From the NCBI GenBank assembly GCA_910589025.1, contig CAJURM010000001.1, forward strand, positions 62,001 to 126,000: DNA of 64,000 nucleotides, read 5' to 3'. This stretch comes from an uncultured Odoribacter sp. GTDB lineage: Bacteria > Bacteroidota > Bacteroidia > Bacteroidales > Marinifilaceae. Each line of letters opens with the position of its first letter. Positions within the stretch are counted from its first letter, which is position 1. The notes below the pieces were generated by a model. The model made no database searches and was not told the DNA's origin. It was given only the letters and a program-made list of their open reading frames with translations. Positions 43,185-53,071 of the stretch are shown piece after piece. The translations under genes were made by a program, and so were the position numbers.

Positions 43185-43281
43185 AAACAAGGGCTGTTTC
43201 TCCGGTAATAAAGCAGAGGGCAGTGGATAAATTTTGATGAATAATAACCTGTTTTGTAGCAAAAATGTGATTTTTATCTCT

Positions 43282-43289
43282 TAAATTTG
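43282..43289 (+). promoter_or_regulatory. Candidate -7 element of the MBL gene
   Basis: TAAATTTG fits TAnnTTTG and lies 30 bases before the start at 43320. No TTG is found at the ideal distance. Confidence 0.4.
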
Positions 43290-43319
43290 CTCGGAATCAT
43301 TCTAATGAAAGGCTCTTTT

Positions 43320-44081
43320 ATGAAACTGACTATTTTAGGAAGCGGCACATCCCAGGGAATACCTGTTATTGCTTGTGAATGTGCGGTATGCCGTTCAACA
43401 GATACCCATGATAAAAGATTGCGTTGTTCCGCTATGCTGGAAATCAACGGGCAAAATATAGTCATTGATGCGGGTCCGGATTTCCGCTGCCAGATGCTCA
43501 GGGCAGGGGTAAAGGACCTGCGGGCTATCCTTCTGACCCACGAACACAAAGACCATATCGGAGGCTTGGACGATGTACGGGCTTTTAACTGGGTGAAACA
43601 GGGGGCTGTAGATGTGTATGCCAGTTTGAGAACTAAAAATGTAGTTTATAAGGATTATTCTTATGCTTTCAGTGAAAACAAATATCCCGGCGTGCCGGAG
43701 ATTAACCTGCACATTGTGGGGGAAGAGTCTTTTTATATAGATGATACCGAATTTATACCCATTCCGGTGATGCATTACCAATTACCCGTTTTGGGTTACC
43801 GGACCGGTAATTTTGCCTACCTGACGGATGCGAATGCCATACCGGAAGCATCCATGAAGAAATTGGCGGGAGTGGAATATTTGGTGATAAATGCACTGAG
43901 GAAGGAGCCCCATTTGTCGCATTTTACGCTGGCGCAAGCTTTGGAGGTGACGAAAAAATTAGGGGTGAAGCAGGCCTGGCTGACTCATATCGGCCACCAG
44001 ATGGGATTGACAGCGGAGGTTTCCAAAGAATTGCCTGCTAATGTATCTTTGGCTTACGATATGTTGCAGGTGGAAATCTGA
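43320..44081 (+). CDS. MBL-fold metallohydrolase, PhnP-like
   Basis: This roughly 253-residue protein is a metallo-beta-lactamase-fold hydrolase. It has the dinuclear metal motif HEHKDHIGG, an upstream DAGPDFR, a later HYQLPVLGYR and a C-terminal THIGHQMG. The Cys pair in ACECAVC near the N-terminus and the layout resemble PhnP-type phosphodiesterases, which act on cyclic phosphates. The true substrate is unknown. The start at 43320 begins MKLTILGSGTSQGIP, the family N-terminus; the frame opens 11 codons earlier. It is a single gene upstream of gyrA with a 155-base spacer. Confidence 0.86.
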   Translation: MKLTILGSGTSQGIPVIACECAVCRSTDTHDKRLRCSAMLEINGQNIVIDAGPDFRCQMLRAGVKDLRAILLTHEHKDHIGGLDDVRAFNWVKQGAVDVYASLRTKNVVYKDYSYAFSENKYPGVPEINLHIVGEESFYIDDTEFIPIPVMHYQLPVLGYRTGNFAYLTDANAIPEASMKKLAGVEYLVINALRKEPHLSHFTLAQALEVTKKLGVKQAWLTHIGHQMGLTAEVSKELPANVSLAYDMLQVEI

Positions 44082-44148
44082 AAAAAATCTTTACCGGAAA
44101 AGACTGAAACTTTCAGTCCGATTTGGTGTAAAATTCCGTTGAATTTAT

Positions 44149-44156
44149 TACATTTG
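44149..44156 (+). promoter_or_regulatory. Candidate -7 element of gyrA
   Basis: TACATTTG fits the consensus. A TTG lies 23 bases upstream, longer than the usual 19. The leader to the start codon would be about 80 bases. Confidence 0.45.
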
Positions 44157-44236
44157 TAAGATTTTCACAAAATAGGCAAAGTGAATTGTGAAATATATTG
44201 TATCACAAGTGGTTAATGTTATAATTTAAATTATAG

Positions 44237-46744
44237 ATGGAAAACGGCGGAGAAAAAATCATTAAAATCAACATTGAGGAAGAAATGAAATCATCCTACA
44301 TTGATTATTCAATGTCAGTGATTGTTTCACGTGCATTACCGGATGTCAGGGACGGAATGAAGCCTGTGCACCGGAGAGTGTTGTATGGAATGAGTGAGTT
44401 AGGCGTAGCATCCAATAAACCTTATAAAAAATCGGCGAGAATTGTCGGAGAGGTGATGGGAAAGTATCATCCCCACGGCGACAGTTCCGTATATATGACA
44501 ATGGTCCGTATGGCACAGCCCTGGTCTTTACGCTATCCGCTGGTGGACGGACAGGGAAACTTCGGTTCCATTGACGGTGACAGTCCGGCTGCTATGCGTT
44601 ATACGGAAGCCCGGATGAAGAAGATTGCCGAAGAGATGCTTGCCGATCTGGAAAAGGATACGGTTGACATGGCACCCAACTTTGACGAATCTTTGAAAGA
44701 ACCGACCGTATTGCCTTCCAAGATTCCGAACCTCCTGGTGAACGGAGCTTCGGGGATTGCAGTGGGTATGGCTACCAATATGGCTCCCCACAATTTGAAT
44801 GATGTGGTGGACGCGATATGTGCCTATATTGATAATAACGATATAGATATTGAAGAGCTGATTAAAATCATCAAAGCTCCCGATTTTCCCACCGGAGGTA
44901 CAATATATGGTTATAACGGCGTAAAAGAGTCGTATCGTACGGGACGCGGACGTATTATCGTACGGGCCAAGACCTCCATCGAGGTTTCCTCTTCCGGAAG
45001 AGAGAAGATTATTGTCCATGAAATTCCTTACCAGATTAACAAGCTGGAACTGATACAGCGTATTGCCGAACTGGTTAATGAGAAAAAGATAGAAGGGATC
45101 TCCAATATCAACGACGAGTCCGACCGTGAAGGTATGCGTATCGTAATTGATGTTAAAAAAGAAGCGATTTCAAATGTAGTGCTCAATACGTTATTGAAGC
45201 ATACGGCTTTGCAGTCTTCTTTTGGTGTGAATAACGTCGTTTTGGTGAACGGACGTCCGAAACTGTTGAATTTGAAGGATTTGATCCGTTGTTTTGTGGA
45301 TCATCGCCATGAGGTGGTTACCCGCCGTACGCAGTTTGAACTGAACCAGGCAGAGAAAAGGGCGCATATACTGGAAGGTCTGATTATCGCCTGCGACCAC
45401 ATTGATGAAGTGATCCGGATTATCCGCGGTTCTCAGACTCCCGAAGAGGCTAAGAATACCTTAATTGACCGCTTCGGTTTGAGTGAGATACAGGCTTCCG
45501 CCATTGTGGACATGCGCTTGCGCCAGTTGACGGGACTGGAACAGGATAAGTTGCGGGCTGAGTATGAAGAGATAGAGAAATTGATTGCTCATTTGAAGGA
45601 AATATTGGCAAGCCTTGAGCTGAGAATGGAAATCATCAAGAATGAAATGCTGGAGATGAAGGCATTGTACGGGGATGAGCGCCGTACGGATATTGTCTAT
45701 GCTTCGGAAGAATTTAATCCGGAGGATTTTTATGCCGATGAAGAGATGGTGATTACCATTTCCCACATGGGTTATATCAAACGTACGCCTTTGAGCGAAT
45801 ACAAAGTACAGAACCGCGGAGGTGTTGGTTCCAAAGGATCGGCCACCCGGGACGAAGACTTCCTGGAGCACATGATTATGGCGACTATGCACAATACCAT
45901 GTTGTTCTTTACGGAAAAGGGAAAATGTTTCTGGCTGAAAGTTTACGAGATACCCGAAGGGACGAAACAGGCAAAGGGACGTGCTATCCAGAACCTGCTG
46001 AATATTGATCCGGATGACAAGGTGAAGGCTTACATTAATCTTTTGACTTTAAAAGACGAGGATTATATAAATAGCAACTATATTGTATTGTGTTCCAGGA
46101 AAGGTATTATCAAGAAGACGACCCTGGAAGCTTATTCGCGTCCGCGTCAGAACGGAGTCAATGCCATCACTATCAAAGAGGGCGACCAGTTGCTGGAGGC
46201 TAAACTGACCAACGGTAAGAATGATATTATGTTGGCTGTGAAGTCCGGGAAAGCCATCCGTTTCCCGGAAGAAAAGGTGCGTCCGATGGGTAGGACAGCT
46301 TCCGGAGTACGGGGTATTACTCTGGGCAGTGAAGACGATGAAGTGATCGGAATGATATGTGTGGAACCAGAAAAGGCCAATGTACTGGTCGTATCGGAAA
46401 ACGGTTATGGAAAACGTTCGGATATAGAAGATTACCGGACGACAAACCGGGGCGGAAAAGGCGTGAAGACGATCAATCTGACGGAAAAGACCGGCAGTCT
46501 GATTGCTTTACTGGACGTAACGGACGATGAACACCTGATGATTATCACCCGTTCGGGGCTGACTATTCGTCTGGAAATTGCTTCCTTGAGGGTGATGGGC
46601 CGGAATACCCAGGGTGTGAAATTGATTAACCTGCGGAATGATGACGCCATTGCTGCTGTAGCCAAGGTTTCTGCTTCCAAGGAAGATGAGAATGCGCCGG
46701 AAGAGGAGGGAAGTCAGGAAAATGAAAGTATTCCGGAAGAATAA
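44237..46744 (+). CDS. gyrA: DNA gyrase subunit A
   Basis: GyrA cuts and rejoins DNA in the type II topoisomerase that adds negative supercoils. The 835-residue chain has the winged-helix and tower domains with catalytic Tyr122 (AAMRYTE), a coiled coil near residues 370-470, and the C-terminal beta-pinwheel. The GyrA box region appears as QNRGGVGSKGSA. In the quinolone-resistance region numbering equals that of E. coli: Ser83 is the sensitive residue and position 87 is Met in place of Asp. A variable residue at 87 is common in this phylum. An acidic tail ends the protein. Confidence 0.98.
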   Translation: MENGGEKIIKINIEEEMKSSYIDYSMSVIVSRALPDVRDGMKPVHRRVLYGMSELGVASNKPYKKSARIVGEVMGKYHPHGDSSVYMTMVRMAQPWSLRYPLVDGQGNFGSIDGDSPAAMRYTEARMKKIAEEMLADLEKDTVDMAPNFDESLKEPTVLPSKIPNLLVNGASGIAVGMATNMAPHNLNDVVDAICAYIDNNDIDIEELIKIIKAPDFPTGGTIYGYNGVKESYRTGRGRIIVRAKTSIEVSSSGREKIIVHEIPYQINKLELIQRIAELVNEKKIEGISNINDESDREGMRIVIDVKKEAISNVVLNTLLKHTALQSSFGVNNVVLVNGRPKLLNLKDLIRCFVDHRHEVVTRRTQFELNQAEKRAHILEGLIIACDHIDEVIRIIRGSQTPEEAKNTLIDRFGLSEIQASAIVDMRLRQLTGLEQDKLRAEYEEIEKLIAHLKEILASLELRMEIIKNEMLEMKALYGDERRTDIVYASEEFNPEDFYADEEMVITISHMGYIKRTPLSEYKVQNRGGVGSKGSATRDEDFLEHMIMATMHNTMLFFTEKGKCFWLKVYEIPEGTKQAKGRAIQNLLNIDPDDKVKAYINLLTLKDEDYINSNYIVLCSRKGIIKKTTLEAYSRPRQNGVNAITIKEGDQLLEAKLTNGKNDIMLAVKSGKAIRFPEEKVRPMGRTASGVRGITLGSEDDEVIGMICVEPEKANVLVVSENGYGKRSDIEDYRTTNRGGKGVKTINLTEKTGSLIALLDVTDDEHLMIITRSGLTIRLEIASLRVMGRNTQGVKLINLRNDDAIAAVAKVSASKEDENAPEEEGSQENESIPEE

Positions 46745-46810
46745 AATGAAACTATCGGGAATTAAAAGACGTCAAAAGGAATATAAATTCAATAATAACA
46801 AATTGTACGT

Positions 46811-47980
46811 ATGAGAAAATTAACTTTTATCATGATCATGCTTTTCTGTGCTTCTTTTGCATACGCACAGAAAGGAAAGGTTTCACAGGCCTCCAGTTAT
46901 CTGAGTTCCGGTAAATTAGATGAAGCGAAAAAGCTTATAGATGAAGCTATTGCACATGAAAATTGTGTAAATGATTCAAAATCCTGGCTTGTAAAAGGAC
47001 AGATATATCAGGGAATTTTTGAAAGTCCGCTGCCGGATTACAAAAAACTTGATCCCAATGCGTTGGATGTTGCTTATGAGGCTTATCAGAAAGCCATTGA
47101 ACTGGACGACAAAGGGAAAGTAGGCAAAAAACTGAAAACACAATATAATAATCTGATTATAGATTTCACTAACAAGGCTGTAGAATATTATAATTCAGAG
47201 AATTTCAAAGGAGCTTTGGAGGCTTTCAAGAAAGTGCTGGAGATTGAAAAATCACCGGTTGTCAATTCAACGGCTATTGATACTATCGTGATTTTTAATG
47301 CCGGAATTTCTGCACACAGAGCCGAAGAGTTTGCCGAAGCTGAAAAGTATTACAAGGAAGTTCTGAAATATAATTATGAGCCTGCCAGAACTTATGCCAT
47401 GTTGGCTAATGTACTGAAAGCTCAGGGAAAAGAAGAAGAGGCTGTACAATATCTGCATAAAGGCTATGAACTGTATCCGAATGATGCCAATATGCTGGTT
47501 GAACTGATTAATTATTATCTGCTGGGCGGAGAACCTGAAAAAGCTGAAAAGTATCTGGATGCTGCCATTCAGCAAGACCCGAATAATGCTTCGTTTTACA
47601 GAGCAAAAGGATCGTTGTATGAAAAAATGAACGAGCCGGCAAAGGCCGTTGAAATGTATGAAAAAGCCCTTAGTATTGATCCGAAGGATTTTGCCTCACA
47701 GTATAATTTAGGTACCGCTAAATTGAATGAGGTGATTAAATTTCATGAAAAAGTGAATGATATTGTGGATGCAGACGAATATAACAAGAGTATGGAACAA
47801 GTGTACAAAGGTTATGAATCTGTGATTCCGTATTTTGAAAAAGCCCATGAAATCGATCCGAAAGAACCCAATACAATGGAAACTTTGAAAGCTCTCTATT
47901 TTAAGCTGAGGACCATTAATCAGGACTACATGCAGAAATATGAGAATATTAAAGCGATATTGGATGGAGAAAACAAATAA
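46811..47980 (+). CDS. Exported tetratricopeptide repeat protein
   Basis: This 389-residue protein has a signal peptide (1-19, ending YAQ) and a series of TPR helix pairs through most of its length. Clear copies include EFAEAEKYYKEVLKYNYEPA, a following EEEAVQYLHKGYELYPNDA, and PAKAVEMYEKALSIDPKDF. TPR domains bind other proteins, so a periplasmic scaffold is the likely type of role. The position after gyrA is conserved in Bacteroidales. It is followed by an imperfect terminator hairpin. Confidence 0.88.
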   Translation: MRKLTFIMIMLFCASFAYAQKGKVSQASSYLSSGKLDEAKKLIDEAIAHENCVNDSKSWLVKGQIYQGIFESPLPDYKKLDPNALDVAYEAYQKAIELDDKGKVGKKLKTQYNNLIIDFTNKAVEYYNSENFKGALEAFKKVLEIEKSPVVNSTAIDTIVIFNAGISAHRAEEFAEAEKYYKEVLKYNYEPARTYAMLANVLKAQGKEEEAVQYLHKGYELYPNDANMLVELINYYLLGGEPEKAEKYLDAAIQQDPNNASFYRAKGSLYEKMNEPAKAVEMYEKALSIDPKDFASQYNLGTAKLNEVIKFHEKVNDIVDADEYNKSMEQVYKGYESVIPYFEKAHEIDPKEPNTMETLKALYFKLRTINQDYMQKYENIKAILDGENK

Positions 47981-47989
47981 ATAAAATCA

Positions 47990-48020
47990 GGAAAAGGGAA
48001 GCCGAGACTCCCCTTTTTCT
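47990..48020 (+). terminator. Terminator after the TPR gene
   Basis: GGAAAAGGG near 47990-47998 pairs with CCCCTTTTTC near 48011-48019 with one internal mismatch, followed by a T-rich run. Confidence 0.7.
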
Positions 48021-48101
48021 TTTTATATATAATTTATCATAATATAAATTATAGGACTCATTCAAAAAACAGAAAAAAAGGGTAAATCCGATGAAATTAA
48101 T

Positions 48102-48109
48102 TATATTTG
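48102..48109 (+). promoter_or_regulatory. Candidate -7 element of the SDR-mltG operon
   Basis: TATATTTG followed by C fits the consensus and lies 21 bases before the start at 48131. No TTG is present at the -33 position. Confidence 0.45.
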
Positions 48110-48130
48110 CGAATAAATTTGGCAAAGAAT

Positions 48131-48952
48131 ATGAAAAAAAGAATGTGTGACAAGGTTGTCATTATCACCGGTGCTTCTTCCGGTATCGGAAAAGCATTGG
48201 CGTATGAAGCGGCTCATCAGGGCGCTAAATTAGCCATTGCTGCCCGGAATATTGAAGAATTGCTTGTTCTTGAAAAAGAGCTGAAAACCGGTGGCACGGA
48301 TGTCATTTCCATACGCACGGATGTGACCAAAGAATTGGCATGTAAGGAACTGATACATCAAACTTACGATTATTTCGGACGTATAGATGTATTGATCAAT
48401 TGTGCCGGAATCTCCATGCGGGCTTTACTGGAGGATCTGGATTTGAATGTAATCCGTAAGGTTATGGATGTCAATTTCTGGGGAACGGTGTATTGTTCCA
48501 AATATGCTCTTCCCTATTTGTTGCAATCGCACGGTACATTGGCAGGAGTGATTTCTATTGCCGGATATATAGGCCTTCCCGGGCGGACGGGATATGCTGC
48601 CAGTAAATTTGCCGTGAGAGGATTTTTAAATACTGTCCGGATTGAAAACAGGAAAAAAGGCCTGCATGTGTTGGTGGCTGCTCCGGGATTTACGGCATCC
48701 AATATTCGTAAGACGGCTTTGAACGCTGAAGGCCGTCAGCAAGGTGAAAGTCCTCGTAATGAAGGAAAAATGATGTCGGCTGAACGCTGTGCCGCTATCA
48801 TAATGAAAGGAATAAGAAAACGGAAACGGGAGATTATCATGACGTTTGTGGAAGGAAAATTGGCTGTGTTTTTGAGTAAATGGATGCCCCGGTTGGTGGA
48901 TCGTCTGAGTTATTCCCACATGGCCAAAGAACCCGATTCCCCTTTTAAATAA
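48131..48952 (+). CDS. SDR family oxidoreductase
   Basis: This 273-residue short-chain dehydrogenase has TGASSGIGKA for the cofactor, NCAG, and the catalytic Ser, Tyr and Lys in SIAGYIGLPGRTGYAASK. It resembles the DltE / dehydrogenase-reductase group that often acts on lipids or sterol-like substrates, but no substrate can be named. The start at 48131 (MKKRMCDKVVIITGA) fits the family better than 48107, which overlaps the -7 element. It heads a tight run with DUF3078, YejK-like and mltG genes. Confidence 0.88.
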   Translation: MKKRMCDKVVIITGASSGIGKALAYEAAHQGAKLAIAARNIEELLVLEKELKTGGTDVISIRTDVTKELACKELIHQTYDYFGRIDVLINCAGISMRALLEDLDLNVIRKVMDVNFWGTVYCSKYALPYLLQSHGTLAGVISIAGYIGLPGRTGYAASKFAVRGFLNTVRIENRKKGLHVLVAAPGFTASNIRKTALNAEGRQQGESPRNEGKMMSAERCAAIIMKGIRKRKREIIMTFVEGKLAVFLSKWMPRLVDRLSYSHMAKEPDSPFK

Positions 48953-48959
48953 AGATTTT

Positions 48960-50558
48960 ATGAGTATGAGGAGATTGGTATGGCTGTCGATTTGGCTATT
49001 CTGCGGAATAAATGCCGTTTATTCGCAGATATTGTATCCGGAGGTTATGGAAAGCAAGCTGCCGCTTCTAAAACCGTTGGAAGTTCCGGCCATAGTCTTC
49101 CCAGCCGATCTGTCTGCATGCAAGAAAGGGTTGAAAAATTCTTTTATCACCAATCCGGCAGTACGCTATGCCATTGAGGAATTGAAACAGGAAAAAACGA
49201 AAGATCAGGAACTCAAAGAAGCGTTGGAAGTGTTGATTCATTATGCGGAAGACGAGCAGGTCCGGCCTGTCGTGGAGGCGGTGAAAAAGTATATGCAGGA
49301 CGCTGCGAAAAAGGAAGATGCTTTGCAAAGAGCCATACGGCAGATAGAGAACGACAGCACAGCTTATTATGACGCTCATGCTCAGGAATATCAGGATGAC
49401 AGTACCTTATTATATTATAACAGTAATTTGAGGACACTGGTATCCCATATACGCAACGATTCGAGTTATACGTGGTTGCGTGAAATCAGTAAGGATTCTG
49501 TTCAGGTGCATTTATCCAATCGAGCTGACCAGTATCTGGATGTGTGGATGAATAACGGACGGCAGGATTATTACCGTTTTTGGGTAATCAACCGGAGTGG
49601 TGATTCCATCGGTACCTGGGTGCAGGTCCTGCCTGAGAAAAACAATCTCCGGGTGTATGTGGATGATGATGTGTACCAGAACCGGGGGGTGGATTACAAG
49701 AAAGTACCGGAAGAACTGATTAAAAATCAGTTGGGTGAAGATTTTTATAAAATCAGTGATCCCCATACCGGAGAACTTTGGCGCCGTCACTGGAATTTTT
49801 ATTCGGAAATGGAAGCCGCTTTGGGACAGGGATATCAATCCAACTGGGCCAGCGGTGGCGAGAACTCCCTCTCCTTGTTGACCAACCTCCGGCTGTATCT
49901 GAATTACAATAAGAATAAGACGAGCTGGGAGAATTTTATTCATTACCGGTTGGGATTTCTGCGTTCCGGTAGTGAAGATATACGAAAGAATGAAGACCGT
50001 CTGGAGTTTAACTCCAAACTCGGACAAAATGCATTTAAGCATTGGTATTATACAGCACAGTTGAATATTCTGACCCAGGTATTCAATTCGTATGAATACC
50101 CGTCAGACAGCGAAAAGAAATTAGTGGCTAATTTTATGTCTCCGGGATATTATACGTTATCTATTGGTATTGACTACAAGCCCTCGGAAAATTTTTCTCT
50201 TTATCTCTCTCCCATTGCCGGAAAATGGACGTGGATGCGGGATACCACTGGTATTGATCCGACCCGCTACGGTGTGGATGCCGGGAAAAAATCCAAAGGA
50301 GACGCCGGTGCCCGCGTTGAACTGAGAAATAAATTTCCTCTGGCTAAAATCATGGAAATCCGGAACGAACTGATTATGTTCAGTAGTTATTATAACTCCA
50401 AACAGAGTTTTACCGGCGACTGGAAAGTGCAGATCGATTTCAAAATCAACTATTTTATGCGGGCTTCCGTGTATGCGAATCTGGTGTATGATGAAAACTA
50501 TTCGGACAAGCTTCAATTTAAGGAAACGTTGAATCTGGGAGTAAATTTTAGATTTTAA
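48960..50558 (+). CDS. DUF3078 family outer-membrane protein
   Basis: This 532-residue protein matches the Bacteroidota DUF3078 family, seen in the block NWASGGENSLSLLTNLRLYLNYNKNK and the alternating strands that follow. It has a signal peptide (about 1-22). Residues 70-170 are charged and helical; residues from about 285 to the end look like an outer-membrane beta-barrel that ends in Phe (LNLGVNFRF), a normal barrel signal. The gene starts 8 bases after the SDR and ends 4 bases before the nucleoid protein gene. Function unknown. Confidence 0.85.
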   Translation: MSMRRLVWLSIWLFCGINAVYSQILYPEVMESKLPLLKPLEVPAIVFPADLSACKKGLKNSFITNPAVRYAIEELKQEKTKDQELKEALEVLIHYAEDEQVRPVVEAVKKYMQDAAKKEDALQRAIRQIENDSTAYYDAHAQEYQDDSTLLYYNSNLRTLVSHIRNDSSYTWLREISKDSVQVHLSNRADQYLDVWMNNGRQDYYRFWVINRSGDSIGTWVQVLPEKNNLRVYVDDDVYQNRGVDYKKVPEELIKNQLGEDFYKISDPHTGELWRRHWNFYSEMEAALGQGYQSNWASGGENSLSLLTNLRLYLNYNKNKTSWENFIHYRLGFLRSGSEDIRKNEDRLEFNSKLGQNAFKHWYYTAQLNILTQVFNSYEYPSDSEKKLVANFMSPGYYTLSIGIDYKPSENFSLYLSPIAGKWTWMRDTTGIDPTRYGVDAGKKSKGDAGARVELRNKFPLAKIMEIRNELIMFSSYYNSKQSFTGDWKVQIDFKINYFMRASVYANLVYDENYSDKLQFKETLNLGVNFRF

Positions 50559-50562
50559 GGCT

Positions 50563-51609
50563 ATGATAAATTTTGAAAATTGTGAAATCGGCAATATCAT
50601 TATTCATAATGTCGGTAACAAATATGAAGGCGGAGAACTGGTGTTGTCTGAAACCTGTTTCCTACCGGAGGATGCGGATGTTTTGAGTTTGTTGAAAAAT
50701 TATTTCCTTTCCTCTTTCAAGAAAGATGCTTTTTATAATTTTTATCCTTACGAGGATGATTTGATGAATAATCCGGTATATGCTGCCGCCTATACTGTTT
50801 TTAACGACAATTCCGGTTTTTATGAACAATCCGTGAAAATTGCTGAACAGCTTTTTGAACAGTCCAATAATCCGAATATCAAAGCCGGTGAGTTGTATGT
50901 GGTGTATTTCCGCAATTGCAACATTGAAGAGGGTGTTTGCGATGCTATCGGGATTTTCAAGTCCGAGACCAAAGACACGTTCCTTAAAATTGTGATGAAC
51001 CGGAATACCTATCAATTGGAGAGTGAATCCGGTATAAACATAAAGAAACTGGATAAGGCGTGCCTGATTTTCAATATCCGTCCGGAAGAGGGTTACAAGG
51101 TATCCATTCTGGACAAGACGAACATCAAGGAAGCGATTTATTGGACAACGGATTTTCTGGGATTGCAGCCTGCTAATGACAGTTATTTCCAAACAGCAAA
51201 TTATCTGAATTTGTGCAAAGATTTCGTAAAAGACATCTATAACAAGGAGAATGATGTGCCGCGGGCTGATCAGATTGATATGTTGAATCGGTCTCTGAAT
51301 TTCTTTAAGGAGGCGGAAGTCTTTTCAGAAGATCGCTTTAAAGAGGAGGTTGTGCGCGAACCGGAAGTGATTCAGGCGTTTGAAAACTTCAGGAAGCAAT
51401 ACGAGGAAGAAAAGGAAATCCCGTTGAGCGACTCTTTTCCTGTGTCTGATTTTGCCGTGAAAGATGAAAAGAAGTATTTCCGGCATGTGCTGAAACTGGA
51501 TAAGAATTTCCATGTTTATATCCACGGACAACGCAAGTATCTTGAAAAAGGGTATGATACGGCCCGGGATATGAATTATTATAAGCTTTATTTTAGAGAC
51601 GAAGAGTAG
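50563..51609 (+). CDS. Nucleoid-associated protein, NdpA/YejK family
   Basis: This 348-residue cytosolic protein resembles the 37-kDa nucleoid-associated family (NdpA, YejK). The N-terminal INFENCEIGNIIIHNVGNK, the GELYVVYFRNCNIEEGVCDAIGIFKSE core and the LNLCKDFVKDIY block are typical of that fold. Such proteins bind the nucleoid but have no well-defined biochemical role. It lies between the DUF3078 and mltG genes with gaps of 4 and 1 bases, so it is in the same operon. Confidence 0.86.
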   Translation: MINFENCEIGNIIIHNVGNKYEGGELVLSETCFLPEDADVLSLLKNYFLSSFKKDAFYNFYPYEDDLMNNPVYAAAYTVFNDNSGFYEQSVKIAEQLFEQSNNPNIKAGELYVVYFRNCNIEEGVCDAIGIFKSETKDTFLKIVMNRNTYQLESESGINIKKLDKACLIFNIRPEEGYKVSILDKTNIKEAIYWTTDFLGLQPANDSYFQTANYLNLCKDFVKDIYNKENDVPRADQIDMLNRSLNFFKEAEVFSEDRFKEEVVREPEVIQAFENFRKQYEEEKEIPLSDSFPVSDFAVKDEKKYFRHVLKLDKNFHVYIHGQRKYLEKGYDTARDMNYYKLYFRDEE

Positions 51610-51610
51610 T

Positions 51611-52630
51611 ATGAAAATTGTAATGAGATTACTGCTGGCGTTTGTTATCTTGGGTGTAGTGCTTGGGATTTCCGGATATTTTTTTGTATTTCGTCCCAAT
51701 ATACAAGTCCGGGATAACGGTATTTTCATGATTCGTAAAGGTGAATTGTTTGATACGGTGGCACAGCGTTTACAGGAAAGAGGATACCTTCAGAATATGT
51801 ATACTTTCCGGAAAGTGGCCCGACTAAAGAAGTATCCGGAGTTGGTGAAAAGCGGACGTTACAGGCTGACAGACCGGATGAACAATAATGAGCTGATTAA
51901 TTTGTTGCGTTCCGGACGGCAGGAACCGGTACATTTTACATTTAACAACGTCCGGACGCTGGAGCAGTTTGCCGGAATTGTCAGCAGACAGATTGCTGTT
52001 GATTCTTCCGCCTTGCTATCGTTGTTGGCTGATGAACAGTATGTTTCCCGTTTGGGATTTACAAGGGAAAATCTAATGGGAATGTTTATTCCCAATACCT
52101 ATCAGATTTATTGGGATATTTCCCCCTTGAGTTTTGTGACCAGGATGCAGGAGGAATACCTGAATTTCTGGAATGATAACCGCAGGCAAAAGGCGGAAAA
52201 AGCCGGTCTCTCTCCTATGGATGTTATGATTCTGGCATCTATCATTGAAGAAGAAACGATACGTCCCGAAGAGTATCCGGTTATTGCAGGTGTGTATATT
52301 AACCGCCTGAAACGTAATATCCCTTTAGCGGCCTGCCCGACGCTGAAATTTGCTTTGGGGGATTTTACGTTGAAACGGGTACTCAAAGTACATACCGAGA
52401 TTGACTCTCCTTATAATACTTATAAGTATAAAGGTTTACCTCCCGGCCCGGTACGTATGCCTTCTATTCAGGTTGTCGAAGCGGTATTGAATTACCGGAA
52501 ACACGATTATTTTTATTTTTGTGCGAAAAGTGATTTTTCAGGCGGACACCATTTTTCCCGGACTTTGCGCCAGCATAATGAATATGCCCGTCAGTACCAC
52601 CAAGCTTTGAACAGAAGAAAAATATATTAG
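51611..52630 (+). CDS. mltG: Endolytic murein transglycosylase MltG
   Basis: MltG cuts nascent peptidoglycan strands in the periplasm and is thought to end glycan chain growth. The 339-residue protein has one N-terminal membrane anchor (residues 6-27), a LysM-like region, and the YceG domain. The catalytic Glu is Glu213 in ASIIEEET, matching Glu218 of E. coli. The C-terminal SPYNTYKYKGLPPGPVRMPS block is diagnostic. It ends the SDR operon. Confidence 0.96.
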   Translation: MKIVMRLLLAFVILGVVLGISGYFFVFRPNIQVRDNGIFMIRKGELFDTVAQRLQERGYLQNMYTFRKVARLKKYPELVKSGRYRLTDRMNNNELINLLRSGRQEPVHFTFNNVRTLEQFAGIVSRQIAVDSSALLSLLADEQYVSRLGFTRENLMGMFIPNTYQIYWDISPLSFVTRMQEEYLNFWNDNRRQKAEKAGLSPMDVMILASIIEEETIRPEEYPVIAGVYINRLKRNIPLAACPTLKFALGDFTLKRVLKVHTEIDSPYNTYKYKGLPPGPVRMPSIQVVEAVLNYRKHDYFYFCAKSDFSGGHHFSRTLRQHNEYARQYHQALNRRKIY

Positions 52631-52674
52631 GGATATTTTTTCTCTTTTTGTTTTCCGATTCAGAGTTTTTGTGC

Positions 52675-52682
52675 TATATTTG
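52675..52682 (+). promoter_or_regulatory. -7 element of the rpsF-rpsR-rplI operon
   Basis: TATATTTG followed by C fits the consensus, 39 bases before rpsF. A TTG lies 24 bases upstream, longer than ideal. Confidence 0.55.
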
Positions 52683-52720
52683 CGCCGATATTTTAATTTT
52701 ATACTAATAATCAATTAATT

Positions 52721-53068
52721 ATGTTGAATCATTACGAGACCGTTTTCATCACAACTCCCGTTTTATCTGAGGTTCAGATAAAGGAAGCGGTAGAAAAGTT
52801 CAAGAATACCATTACAGAAAATGGTGGTAGCATTGAACACGAGGAGGCTTGGGGCCTTCGCAAGCTGGCTTATCCGATCCAGAAGAAAACCACCGGATTC
52901 TATCACCTGCTTCAGTTTGAAGCTGAAGGTTCTTTGGTTGACAAATTGGAAACCGCTTACAGACGTGACGAACGTGTGATCCGTTTTCTGACGTTCAGAT
53001 TAGACAAGTATGCGTATGAGTATGCTTTAAAGAGAAGAAGTAAAAACGAAAAAAAAGAGGAGAAATAA
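52721..53068 (+). CDS. rpsF: 30S ribosomal protein S6
   Basis: S6 is a small-subunit protein that binds 16S rRNA together with S18. The 115-residue chain opens with LNHYETVFITTPVLSE and has the conserved WGLRKLAYPIQKKTTGFYHLL block and the C-terminal RDERVIRFLTFRLDKYA. It is first in the normal rpsF-rpsR-rplI cluster. Many bacteria control this operon by S6-S18 binding to the leader; no such structure is obvious in the short leader here. Confidence 0.97.
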   Translation: MLNHYETVFITTPVLSEVQIKEAVEKFKNTITENGGSIEHEEAWGLRKLAYPIQKKTTGFYHLLQFEAEGSLVDKLETAYRRDERVIRFLTFRLDKYAYEYALKRRSKNEKKEEK

Positions 53069-53071
53069 GCC

